Shown: piece by piece, positions 17,668 through 25,852 of the stretch
Layout: each line of letters starts with the position of its first letter
Position numbering within the stretch: the stretch's first letter is position 1
From: Streptomyces sp. NBC_01214
GTDB lineage: Bacteria; Actinomycetota; Actinomycetes; Streptomycetales; Streptomycetaceae
NCBI RefSeq assembly: GCF_026340975.1
Contig: NZ_JAPEOS010000002.1
Coordinates: 1,320,501 to 1,384,500 of the forward strand
Reading direction: 5' to 3'
Length of the DNA stretch: 64,000 nucleotides
Program-made: the position numbers and the translations under genes
Notes under the pieces: model-generated
Database searches by the model: none
Seen by the model: the letters and a program-made list of their open reading frames with translations, nothing else
What the model was told of the DNA's origin: nothing

Positions 17668-18561
17668 GTGCCCGAGTTGCCCGAAGTCGAAGTCGTGCGG
17701 CGGGGGCTGGAGCGCTGGGTGGCGGGGCGGACCGTCGAGGCCGTCGAGGTCCTGCATCCGCGGGCCGTCCGGCGTCATCCGGGCGGCGGGGCCGACTTCG
17801 CGGCGCGACTGCGCGGGGAGACCATCGGGGCGGCGCAGCGGCGCGGGAAGTACCTGTGGCTGCCGCTGGAGGGCCGCGACCTGTCCGTGCTCGGGCATCT
17901 CGGGATGAGCGGGCAGCTGCTGGTGCAGCCGCAGGACGCCCCCGACGAGAAGCACTTGCGGATCCGGGTGCGCTTCACTGATTCCGACAGCGGCTCCGCC
18001 GCGGGCGCCGCCGGGACGGAGCTGCGCTTCGTGGACCAGCGGACCTTCGGCGGCCTCTCGCTGCACGAGGTCGCCGCCGGCAGCACCGACGGGCTGCCCG
18101 ACGTGATCGCGCACATCGCGCGCGACCCCCTGGACCCGTTGTTCGACGAGGGCGCCTACCACCTCGCGCTGCGCGCCAAGCGGACCACCATCAAGCGGGC
18201 GCTGCTGGACCAGTCCCTGATCAGCGGGGTCGGCAACATCTATGCGGACGAGGCGCTGTGGCGCGCCAGGCTGCACTACGAGCGCCCGACCGCGGGCCTC
18301 ACGCGCCAGCGGAGCGCGGAACTCCTCGGCCATGCCAGGGACGTCATGAACGCCGCCCTCGCGGTCGGCGGCACCAGCTTCGACAGCCTCTACGTCAACG
18401 TGAACGGGGAGTCGGGCTACTTCGACCGTTCGCTCGACGCCTACGGGCGCGAGGACGAACCCTGCCGGCGCTGCGGCACGCCGATACGGCGCCGGCCGTG
18501 GATGAACCGGTCGAGCTACTTCTGCCCGCGCTGTCAGCGGCCGCCGCGCGTGGCGTCGTAG
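17668..18561 (+). CDS. mutM: Formamidopyrimidine-DNA glycosylase (Fpg)
   Basis: Base-excision repair glycosylase/AP lyase for 8-oxoguanine and ring-opened purines; 297 residues. Catalytic N-terminus PELPEVEVVRRGLERW (Pro1 and Glu2 after Met removal), RRGKYLWLPLEG with the conserved lysine, GVGNIYADEALWRARLHYER, and the C-terminal zinc finger CRRCGTPIRRRP…YFCPRC. GTG 17668 lies seven bases after ACCGGAGG. The 3' end overlaps the convergent HxlR gene by 28 bases. Confidence 0.97.
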   Translation: MPELPEVEVVRRGLERWVAGRTVEAVEVLHPRAVRRHPGGGADFAARLRGETIGAAQRRGKYLWLPLEGRDLSVLGHLGMSGQLLVQPQDAPDEKHLRIRVRFTDSDSGSAAGAAGTELRFVDQRTFGGLSLHEVAAGSTDGLPDVIAHIARDPLDPLFDEGAYHLALRAKRTTIKRALLDQSLISGVGNIYADEALWRARLHYERPTAGLTRQRSAELLGHARDVMNAALAVGGTSFDSLYVNVNGESGYFDRSLDAYGREDEPCRRCGTPIRRRPWMNRSSYFCPRCQRPPRVAS

Positions 18562-18938
18562 GACTGCCGGGCGCCCAGTACCGCCGGCATGTTCCCTTCC
18601 AGGCAGTGGATGAGGGCGAGCAGCCGGTCCGCGACCTCGACGCCGAGCGGGGTCAGTTCGTAGTCGACGCGCGGCGGGTTCGTGGGCTGCGCCTCGCGGT
18701 GGACGATGCCGTCGCGCTCCAGCGCGTGCAGCGTCTGGGCGAGCATCTTCTCGCTCACGCCCTCCACCCGGCGGCGCAGCTCGTTGAAGCGGCACGGGCC
18801 CTCGCGGAGGGCACCCACGGTGAGGCTGCCCCAGCGGCCGGTGACGTGTTCGAGCGTTTCCCGGGACGGGCAGGCACGCGCGAAGACATCGAACGGTTGT
18901 TCTGTCTCGGCGGCATCGACGCAGGTGGAGGTCTCCAT
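18534..18938 (-). CDS. HxlR-family winged-helix regulator
   Basis: A 134-residue regulator: GRWGSLTVGALREGPCRFNE, the winged helix VEGVSEKMLAQTLHALERDG and YELTPLGVEVADRLLALI are HxlR hallmarks. The family includes quinone and thiol-stress sensors (YodB, QorR) that use an N-terminal cysteine; here Cys6 and the cysteine in FARACPSRETLEH (about residue 23) are candidates. It is divergent from a flavodoxin-like gene across a 127-base gap with an inverted repeat, so it probably controls that gene and itself. Overlaps the mutM 3' end. Confidence 0.92.
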   Translation of the reverse strand: METSTCVDAAETEQPFDVFARACPSRETLEHVTGRWGSLTVGALREGPCRFNELRRRVEGVSEKMLAQTLHALERDGIVHREAQPTNPPRVDYELTPLGVEVADRLLALIHCLEGNMPAVLGARQSYDATRGGR

Positions 18939-18964
18939 GCGGATGAGCGTACTCCTCAGCAGCG

Positions 18965-18996
18965 CTAACTCGTGGGTTGCGCTTTCTAAAAGTTAG
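18965..18996. promoter_or_regulatory. Candidate HxlR operator
   Basis: CTAACT (18965-18970) and AGTTAG (18991-18996) form an inverted repeat in the gap between the divergent HxlR and flavodoxin-like genes, in an A/T-richer stretch (TTTCTAAAAGTTAGTGATT) typical of a promoter region here. Confidence 0.5.
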
Positions 18997-19065
18997 TGAT
19001 TCTCTTTCTCTCGTCGCGCCACGTCCTGTGCCGCGACGAGGGTTTTCCCGAGGGAGAGATCAGCC

Positions 19066-19677
19066 TTGTCCGCAATCACGCACACCCCCGTCGTCTCGAT
19101 CGCCTACCACTCCGGCTACGGCCACACCGCCGTCGTTGCCGAGGCGGTCCGCAGCGGCGCCGTGGACGCCGGGGCGACCGTCCACCTGATCAAGGTCGAC
19201 GAGATCGACGACGCCCAGTGGGAGCTGCTCGACGCCTCCGACGCGATCGTCTTCGGGTCCCCGACGTACATGGGCACCGCCTCCGGCGCCTTCCACGTCT
19301 TCGCCGAGGCCTCCTCGAAGCGCTGGTTCGGCGACACCTGGCAGGACAAGGTGGCGGCCGGCTTCACGAACTCCGCGTCCAAGAGCGGCGACAAGCTGCA
19401 CACCCTGCAGTTCTTCCAGATCCTGGCCGCGCAGCACGGCATGAGCTGGGTCAACCTGGGTCTGAAGCCGGGCTGGAACTCCAGCACGGCCTCCGAGAAC
19501 GACCTGAACCGTCTCGGCTTCTTCGCCGGCGCCGCTGCCCAGACCAACTCCGACGAGGGCGCGGACGCGGTCCACAAGGCCGACATCGCGACCGCCGAGC
19601 ACCTCGGCCGCCGCGTCACCGAGCAGACCCGCATCGTCATCGCGGGCCGCGCAGCCCTGGCCGCCGCCGCGGTCTGA
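19066..19677 (+). CDS. Flavodoxin-like NAD(P)H:quinone reductase (WrbA/FMN-reductase family)
   Basis: A 203-residue flavoprotein: the phosphate-binding IAYHSGYGHTAVVAEAV near residue 12, DAIVFGSPTYMGTASGAFHV and KVAAGFTNSASKSGDKLHTL are typical of WrbA-type and NADPH-dependent FMN reductases that reduce quinones by two electrons. The start is TTG 19066, preceded by GAGGGAGAG. Divergent to an HxlR regulator, an arrangement repeatedly seen for quinone-detoxification genes. Substrate is inferred from family and neighbour. Confidence 0.88.
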   Translation: MSAITHTPVVSIAYHSGYGHTAVVAEAVRSGAVDAGATVHLIKVDEIDDAQWELLDASDAIVFGSPTYMGTASGAFHVFAEASSKRWFGDTWQDKVAAGFTNSASKSGDKLHTLQFFQILAAQHGMSWVNLGLKPGWNSSTASENDLNRLGFFAGAAAQTNSDEGADAVHKADIATAEHLGRRVTEQTRIVIAGRAALAAAAV

Positions 19678-19694
19678 GCCCTCGCGGGCTCGAC

Positions 19695-20714
19695 TCAGAA
19701 GCCGAAGTCCTGGGTCCACCAGGGGCCGCCGGCGGCGAGGTGGACACCGACGCCCAGCGTGCGGAACTCGCAGTTGAGGATGTTCGCCTTGTGGTCCGGG
19801 CTGTTCATCCAGGCCTTCATCACGGCCTCGGCATCACCCTGGCCGCGGGCTATGTTCTCGCCGCCGAGGCCCGAGATGCCGGCCTTGGTGGCGCGGTCCC
19901 AGGGGGTGTTGCCCTCGGGGTCCTCGTGGCTGAAGAAGCCGCGGGTGGCCATGTCCAGGCTGAAGGCCCCGGCCAGCGAGGCGAGCGGCGGATTGGCCCG
20001 GACCGGGCCGCACCCGGCCAGCGCGCGCTCCTGGTTCACCAGGTCGACGACGGCGGCCTCCTCCGCGGAGTGGCCGTCCAGGGGCGGGCGGGGCTCGGGG
20101 GTGGCCGACTTCGACGGCGCCGGGGCCGGGGCCCGGCTCGTGGTGGGTGCCGGGGCGGTCGGCGCTGCCGGCGCGGTGGGCGAGGCCGGGCTCGTGCGCG
20201 GGGCCTTGGTCGACGGAGCCTTGGCCGACGGGGCCTTCGTGGACGGGGCCTTGGTCGACGGGGCCGGCGTCGCCGACGGGGAGGGGGAGGTGCTCCGCGC
20301 GGCGGACGGCGAGACGGACGCCGATGCGGACGGCGAGGGCGAGGCGCTCGGGGAGCCGCTCGGCGAGGGGCTCGGGGAAGCGGACGCCGACGGGGCGGCC
20401 GGGGCCGACGGCTTCGGGGACGCGCTGCCCGCTCCGGTTCCGGCGGAGGTGCGGCCGGACAGGTTCACGAGGCCGTTCGGCTGGTGCAGGGCCGTGTCGG
20501 GGACGGTCGAGGCCTTGGCGCCGGCCTCCGTGGTCGGGGCGTCCGTACCGCTGACACCCACATAGGGGAAGGAGCCGCCGACGGGCACCATGCCGGTGGT
20601 GACGGCCGCGGTGCCGAGGGCGACGGCCACCGAGATGCCCAGCAGGCCGGTGCGCAGGGCGGTGCCGCGCTTGCCGCCGCTGTGCGGCGCGGCGGGGAGT
20701 CGGTGACGGCCCAT
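19695..20714 (-). CDS. Secreted CAP (SCP/PR1)-domain protein with Ser/Pro stalk
   Basis: A 339-residue exported protein. The N-terminus has basic residues and one hydrophobic segment (TALRTGLLGISVAVALGTAA), a signal peptide or anchor. A long disordered Ala/Ser/Pro stalk follows (about residues 90-215), including APSTKAPSTKAPSAKAPSTK-type repeats. The C-terminal domain is a bacterial CAP domain: VVDLVNQERALAGCGPVRAN, GFFSHEDPEGNTPWDRA, GGENIARGQGDA, AWMNSPDHKANILN and WWTQDFGF. Start ATG 20714 follows AAGGAAGG at nine bases. Convergent with the flavodoxin-like gene. CAP proteins act at the cell surface; the precise role of bacterial ones is poorly known. Confidence 0.92.
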   Translation of the reverse strand: MGRHRLPAAPHSGGKRGTALRTGLLGISVAVALGTAAVTTGMVPVGGSFPYVGVSGTDAPTTEAGAKASTVPDTALHQPNGLVNLSGRTSAGTGAGSASPKPSAPAAPSASASPSPSPSGSPSASPSPSASASVSPSAARSTSPSPSATPAPSTKAPSTKAPSAKAPSTKAPRTSPASPTAPAAPTAPAPTTSRAPAPAPSKSATPEPRPPLDGHSAEEAAVVDLVNQERALAGCGPVRANPPLASLAGAFSLDMATRGFFSHEDPEGNTPWDRATKAGISGLGGENIARGQGDAEAVMKAWMNSPDHKANILNCEFRTLGVGVHLAAGGPWWTQDFGF

Positions 20715-20850
20715 CGGAGCGTGCCTTCCTTGCCGGGTCAAGATCATCCCTTACCCACCCAAATGGGTGAGTTCATTGCTGCGCGACTGTACGCCATGGG
20801 GCCAGGGGGGCGATGTGTCCCGAAAGTGCTCGCCCGGTTAGCGTTCACGC

Positions 20851-21132
20851 ATGAATGAAGACGTCCGTCTGACCGCCTGGGTGCGCGGCCGTGTGCAGGG
20901 AGTGGGCTTCCGCTGGTTCACCAGGGAGAACGCCCTGGAGATCGGTGGGGTCGTCGGCTTCGCGCTCAACCTCGACGACGGGCGAGTGCAGGTGGTCGCC
21001 GAAGGTCAACGTGAGAATTGCCACCGGCTGCTCGACTGGTTGCGCTCCTCCGACACGCCCGGCCGGGTGGACGGAGTGACAGAGATCTGGGGCACACCGC
21101 GCGGTGGCTACGACGGATTCGGGATGCGATGA
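20851..21132 (+). CDS. acyP: Acylphosphatase
   Basis: A 93-residue acylphosphatase, hydrolysing carboxyl-phosphate bonds. It has the phosphate-binding GRVQGVGFRWFTRENALE with the catalytic arginine and the asparagine-bearing VVGFALNLDDGRVQVVAEG. Start ATG 20851. Located between the CAP-domain gene (divergent) and the region leading to smc; the acylphosphatase-smc order is conserved in actinobacteria. Confidence 0.96.
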   Translation: MNEDVRLTAWVRGRVQGVGFRWFTRENALEIGGVVGFALNLDDGRVQVVAEGQRENCHRLLDWLRSSDTPGRVDGVTEIWGTPRGGYDGFGMR

Positions 21133-21480
21133 CCGATCGGCTGATCATGCACTCATCACATCTCTGATCGTCCGCACACGGTCGGAACTGCGCATTCGTC
21201 GTCGACGCGTTGCCGACGGGGGCGATCCGTGGAAGGCTCGAAGATGAGGATGATCTCCACACCCCTTGCGGCGACCGGGGCGCCCGCCGATACGGGGCGT
21301 GATCGTGTTGACCGTCAAACTTTTTGGTGAGACGCTGGAAGCCCCGCGCACCTGAGCTGTTTGGCAGTGTTGGCAGTAGCAAGCGCAGTGACTGTCAGTT
21401 GCTGCCGGACATCCGCGGGTGCGATTCCCTCACGACCCACACCGCTTCGGTCGGTCACTCAGTGTGGAGGACCATCCATC
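21133..21480. other. 348-base region without a convincing gene
   Basis: Between acylphosphatase and the small coiled-coil gene. There is a TTGACC (21308-21313) inside an unusually A/T-rich patch (GTCAAACTTTTTGG) that could be part of a promoter, and a ribosome site GTGGAGGACC just before the next ATG. Short open frames exist but their codon use is not coding-like. No tRNA cloverleaf found. Confidence 0.6.
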
Positions 21481-21699
21481 ATGGCAAAGGCGCTTCTCGG
21501 TTACGTCGGCGGTTCCGACCCGCGACTCCTCGCCGAGATGCGACGGCTTCAGCAGCGCGTCCAGGACCTCGAGTCCGAGCTCGTACGGATTCAGTCCGAA
21601 AATGACGCGCTGAACGCGGCCGCCGCTCAGCACGACGGAGACTCGCTGCTCGGCAGCATCGACATCGACGTACCCCAGGCGGAGCCTGCGCTCACCTGA
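21481..21699 (+). CDS. Small coiled-coil protein of unknown function
   Basis: A 72-residue protein: MAKALLGYVGGSDPRLLAEM, a coiled coil RRLQQRVQDLESELVRIQSE, and an acidic end DGDSLLGSIDIDVPQ. The ATG at 21481 follows GTGTGGAGG at nine bases, a strong ribosome site. No cysteines, membrane segment or export signal. Codon use is typical for the chromosome, third positions being G or C, so I believe it is real. It precedes smc; a link to SMC is speculation from position alone. Confidence 0.8.
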   Translation: MAKALLGYVGGSDPRLLAEMRRLQQRVQDLESELVRIQSENDALNAAAAQHDGDSLLGSIDIDVPQAEPALT

Positions 21700-21925
21700 C
21701 CCGCGCTTCACTCGTTGCTCGACTCCAGCCCCGCATGATCTGCAAGGGACGTTCCGGCGTCCCTTCTTTCTTTCCTCGGTCCTCTTCCCCCGCCGCTCCC
21801 CCCGCCTTTTCCTGCCCGCCGCGCCACGGACCACAGGGCCAGGTGGGGGGCCTGATCCCATTGGCGTCAGTTGTGCCCACCACCTTCATGGGCGAAACCG
21901 AACGCGAAAGGTAGAGTCCGGCGGC

Positions 21926-24900
21926 GTGCACCTCAAGTCCCTGACCCTGCGTGGCTTCAAATCCTTCGCGTCCGCCACCACCCTGCGCTTCGAGCCCGGA
22001 ATCACCTGTGTCGTGGGCCCCAACGGCTCCGGCAAGTCCAATGTGGTGGACGCGCTGTCCTGGGTCATGGGCGAACAGGGGGCCAAGTCCCTGCGCGGCG
22101 GGAAGATGGAAGACGTCATCTTCGCCGGGACCACCGGGCGTCCGCCGCTCGGACGGGCGGAGGTGTCCCTGACGATCGACAACTCCGACGGCGCGCTGCC
22201 CATCGACTACGCCGAAGTCACCATCACCCGGATCATGTTCCGCGGCGGCAGCAGCGAGTACCAGATCAACGGCGACACCTGCCGCCTGCTCGACATCCAG
22301 GAACTGCTCTCCGACTCCGGCATCGGCCGCGAGATGCACGTCATCGTCGGGCAGGGCCAGCTGGACTCCGTACTGCACGCCGATCCCATGGGCCGCCGCG
22401 CCTTCATCGAGGAGGCGGCCGGTGTGCTCAAGCACCGCAAGCGCAAGGAGAAGGCGCTGCGGAAACTGGACGCGATGCAGGCCAACCTCGCGCGCGTGCA
22501 GGACTTGGGCGACGAGCTGCGGCGCCAGCTCAAGCCCCTGGGACGGCAGGCGGCGGTAGCCCGGCGCGCGGCCGTGATCCAGGCGGACCTGCGCGACGCG
22601 CGGCTGCGGCTGCTCGCCGACGACCTGGTCGTACTGCGGCGCGCCCTCGACGCGGAGATCGCGGACGAGGCGGCGCTCAAGGAGCGCAAGGAGGCCGCAG
22701 AGGCCCAGCTCGCGGGCGCCGTGCGGCGCGAGGCGGAGCTGGAGGAGGCGGTACGGGAGCTCGTACCGCGGTTGCAGCGGGCGCAGCAGACCTGGTACGA
22801 GCTGTCGCAGCTCGCCGAACGCGTCCGGGGGACCGCCTCCCTGGCGGACGCGCGGGTCAAGAGCGCCTCGGCTCCGGCCGAAGAGGAGAGGCGCGGCCGC
22901 GATCCCGAGGAGTTGGAGCGGGAGGCCGCGCGGATCCGCGAGCAGGAGGCGGAACTGACGGCGGCTCTGGAGGCGGCCTCGCGGGCGCTGGAGGACACGT
23001 CCGAGCACCGGGCGGAGCTGGAGCGGGCGCTGGCCGAGGAAGAACGCCGACTGCGGGACGCCGCGCGGGCCATCGCCGACCGGCGCGAGGGACTGGCCCG
23101 GCTGACCGGGCGGCTCGGCGCGGCCCGCTCCCGTGCGGGCGCGGCGCAGGCCGAGATCGACCGGCTCGTCGCGGCGCGGGACGCGGCGCAGTCCCGGGCC
23201 GCCGCCGCGCAGGAGGAGTACGAAGCGCTGGCCGAGGAGGTCGGCGGGCTCGACGACCCGTCGGCCGACAGGGACCACGAGAGCGCGCGGGAACGGCTGG
23301 CGCGGGCGGAGGCGGAACTGTCCGCCGCCCGGGAGGACCTGTCCGGGGCGGAGCGCTCGCGGGCGGCCGTCTCGGCGCGCCGGGACGCGCTGGCGCTGGG
23401 GCTGCGCCGCAAGGACGGTACGGGCGCACTGCTCGCGGCGCGGGAGCGGCTGGCCGGGCTGCTGGGACCGGCGGCGCAGCGGCTGTCGGTGGCCCCGGGG
23501 TACGAGGTCGCCGTGGCCGCCGCACTGGGCTCGGCCGCCGACGCGCTGGCGGTGGCTTCCCCGGGGGCGGCGGCGGAGGCGATCCGCCACCTCCGCGAGG
23601 CGGACGCGGGCCGCGCCACCCTGCTGATCGCCCCGGTGGCACCCGCCCTCCCGGGTCAGGCCGCGGTCGGACCCGCCGACATCGCCGGGGACGGACCTGC
23701 GGACGGCGTCGGGGCAGCCGGATCCGGGGGAGCGGTCCCCCACCCGGCCCCCTCCCGGGACGGAGATCTGCCCGCCCGCGCACCCGCACCGCACCTGTCG
23801 GCCAGCGTGGGTACGTCCGCCGCGGCGCCCGCTCCGGAGCCGCCCGCGGGCGGCGGACCGGCAGGCGCCCCCGTACCCGCTGCCGGGCTGGTCGGCGGGG
23901 ACGCGCAGGTGCGGCGGGCCGTGGAGTGGGTGCTGCGGGACCACGTCGTGGTCGGAACCCTCGACGAGGCCGAGGCCCTGGTCGCGGAGCGGCCGGACGC
24001 GGTGGCCGTGACCCTCGACGGCGATGTGCTCGGGGCGCACCTCGCCCACGGTGGCTCCGCCGGGGCGCCCAGCCTGATCGAGGTGCAGGCGGCCGTCGAC
24101 GAGGCCGCGGGCGAGCTGGCCAGGCTGGGGGTGCGGTGCGAGGAGCTCGCCGGGGCCCGGGCGGCCGCCGAGGCGCGCCGCCGGGACGCGGCCGCCCTGG
24201 TCGAGGAGCTCGCCGAGCGGCGGCGCGCCGCGGAAGCGGCCCGGGCCGGGGTCGCCCAGCAGCTCGGGCGGCTCGCCGGACAGGCGAAGGGCGCCGCGGG
24301 CGAGGCCGAACGCAGCGCTGCAGCCGCGGCCAGGGCCCAGGACGCCCTCGAGCAGGCGCTGGCCGAGGTGGAGGAGTGCGCCGAGCGGCTCGCGACCGCC
24401 GAGGAGATGCCGGTGGACGAGGAGCCGGACGGCTCCCGGCGGGACCGGCTCGCGGCCGACGGGGCCAACGCCCGGCAGACCGAGATGGAAGCCCGGCTGC
24501 AGCTGAGGACCCTTGAGGAGCGGGTCAAGGGGCTGGCCGGACGGGCGGATTCGCTCGACCGCGCGGCCCGTGCGGAACGCGAGGCCCGGACCCGCGCCGA
24601 GCGGCGCCGGGCCCGGCTGCGCCACGAGGCGGAGGTGGCCCGCGCAGTGGCCGACGGGTCCCGGCAGCTCCTCGCGCACGTGGAGGTGTCGCTCGGCAGG
24701 GCCGACGAGGAGCGGGTGGCGGCCGAACGGGCGAAGGGCCTCGCCGAGCGGGAGCTCGGCGAGGCGCGCAACCGCGGCCGGGAGCTGAAGGGGGAGCTGG
24801 ACAAGCTCACCGACTCGGTCCACCGCGGCGAGGTGCTCGGAGCCGAACAGCGGCTGCGCATCGAGGCGCTGGAGGCCAAGTCGCTGGAGGAGTTCGGCAT

Positions 24901-25669
24901 GGCGCCCGCCGGGCTGGTCGCGGAGTACGGCCCCGACCAGCCGGTGCCCCCGTCCCCGGCCGCCGAGGGCGAGGTGTTGCCGGAGGACCCGCAGGACCCG
25001 CGCAACCGGCCCGGCCCCTTCGTCCGGGCGCAGCAGGAGAAACGGCTCAAGGTCGCCGAGCGCGCCTACCAGCAGCTCGGCAAGGTCAACCCGCTCGCGC
25101 TGGAGGAGTTCGCGGCACTGGAGGAGCGCCACCAGTTCCTCAGCGAGCAGCTGGAGGATCTCCGGAAGACGAGGGCCGATCTCCTTCAAGTCGTGAAGGA
25201 GGTCGACCAGCGCGTCGAGCAGGTCTTCACCGAGGCCTACCGGGACACGGCCCGGGAGTTCGAGGGGGTGTTCTCGCGCCTGTTCCCCGGCGGCGAGGGC
25301 CGGCTGATCCTCACCGACCCCGACAACATGCTGACCACCGGCGTCGACGTGGAGGCCCGTCCGCCGGGCAAGAAGGTCAAGCGGCTGTCGCTGCTCTCCG
25401 GCGGCGAGCGCTCGCTGACCGCCGTGGCACTGCTGGTGTCCATCTTCAAGGCGCGCCCCAGCCCGTTCTACGTGATGGACGAGGTCGAGGCCGCGCTCGA
25501 CGACACCAATCTGCAGCGGCTCATCCGGATCATGGAGGAGCTCCAGGAGAGCTCACAGCTGATCGTCATCACGCACCAGAAGCGGACGATGGAGGTCGCG
25601 GACGCGCTCTACGGCGTCTCGATGCAGGGGGACGGCGTCTCCAAGGTCATCAGTCAACGGCTCCGCTGA
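21926..25669 (+). CDS. smc: Chromosome segregation ATPase SMC
   Basis: Condensin subunit that organises and segregates chromosomes, notably at sporulation; 1247 residues. Head domain halves: Walker A GPNGSGKSN at residues 31-39 and QGQLDSVLHADPMGRRAFIE; signature LSGGERSLTAVALL (about 1156) and Walker B FYVMDEVEAALDD (about 1181). Two long Arg/Glu/Ala-rich coiled coils flank a hinge starting near residue 510 (LLGPAAQRLSVAPGYEVAVA). A roughly 75-residue Pro/Ala/Gly-rich linker (nt about 23640-23885) interrupts the hinge before DAQVRRAVEWVLRDHVVVGT. GTG start at 21926. The ScpA/ScpB partners are not in the window. Confidence 0.98.
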   Translation: MHLKSLTLRGFKSFASATTLRFEPGITCVVGPNGSGKSNVVDALSWVMGEQGAKSLRGGKMEDVIFAGTTGRPPLGRAEVSLTIDNSDGALPIDYAEVTITRIMFRGGSSEYQINGDTCRLLDIQELLSDSGIGREMHVIVGQGQLDSVLHADPMGRRAFIEEAAGVLKHRKRKEKALRKLDAMQANLARVQDLGDELRRQLKPLGRQAAVARRAAVIQADLRDARLRLLADDLVVLRRALDAEIADEAALKERKEAAEAQLAGAVRREAELEEAVRELVPRLQRAQQTWYELSQLAERVRGTASLADARVKSASAPAEEERRGRDPEELEREAARIREQEAELTAALEAASRALEDTSEHRAELERALAEEERRLRDAARAIADRREGLARLTGRLGAARSRAGAAQAEIDRLVAARDAAQSRAAAAQEEYEALAEEVGGLDDPSADRDHESARERLARAEAELSAAREDLSGAERSRAAVSARRDALALGLRRKDGTGALLAARERLAGLLGPAAQRLSVAPGYEVAVAAALGSAADALAVASPGAAAEAIRHLREADAGRATLLIAPVAPALPGQAAVGPADIAGDGPADGVGAAGSGGAVPHPAPSRDGDLPARAPAPHLSASVGTSAAAPAPEPPAGGGPAGAPVPAAGLVGGDAQVRRAVEWVLRDHVVVGTLDEAEALVAERPDAVAVTLDGDVLGAHLAHGGSAGAPSLIEVQAAVDEAAGELARLGVRCEELAGARAAAEARRRDAAALVEELAERRRAAEAARAGVAQQLGRLAGQAKGAAGEAERSAAAAARAQDALEQALAEVEECAERLATAEEMPVDEEPDGSRRDRLAADGANARQTEMEARLQLRTLEERVKGLAGRADSLDRAARAEREARTRAERRRARLRHEAEVARAVADGSRQLLAHVEVSLGRADEERVAAERAKGLAERELGEARNRGRELKGELDKLTDSVHRGEVLGAEQRLRIEALEAKSLEEFGMAPAGLVAEYGPDQPVPPSPAAEGEVLPEDPQDPRNRPGPFVRAQQEKRLKVAERAYQQLGKVNPLALEEFAALEERHQFLSEQLEDLRKTRADLLQVVKEVDQRVEQVFTEAYRDTAREFEGVFSRLFPGGEGRLILTDPDNMLTTGVDVEARPPGKKVKRLSLLSGGERSLTAVALLVSIFKARPSPFYVMDEVEAALDDTNLQRLIRIMEELQESSQLIVITHQKRTMEVADALYGVSMQGDGVSKVISQRLR

Positions 25670-25736
25670 GCCCGTAGATTCAAGAAATGAATCCAAAGTC
25701 GGCAATCTTCCGGACACGTGAACTTCAAGCCAAGTA

Positions 25737-25764
25737 TTGACTTCAGAAACTGAACGCATAGGCT
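25737..25764 (+). promoter_or_regulatory. Candidate glcP promoter
   Basis: TTGACT (25737-25742), 16-base spacer, TAGGCT (25759-25764) in an A/T-rich gap, 89 bases before the glcP start. Good match to the Streptomyces vegetative promoter consensus. Confidence 0.6.
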
Positions 25765-25852
25765 CGCTCCGCTGTCTCCCGCCTTCGAGTGGTGCCCGAT
25801 CTTGAACTGTGCGCCACTGTGAGGACGGACAAAACCCCCCACGGAGCACACC

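Noticed and set aside
14464..18795. A minus-strand open frame of over 1400 codons antisense to coaD through mutM
   Set aside because: It lies opposite seven well-recognised genes, has no family motif and arises from G/C third-position bias.
21400..21445. TGCGATTCCCTCA-like string resembling a tRNA T-arm
   Set aside because: No matching acceptor, D- or anticodon arms could be folded around it.
21692..25189. A minus-strand open frame of over 1100 codons opposite smc
   Set aside because: Antisense shadow of a gene with complete SMC motifs; composition is Arg/Gly/Leu-rich with no domain.
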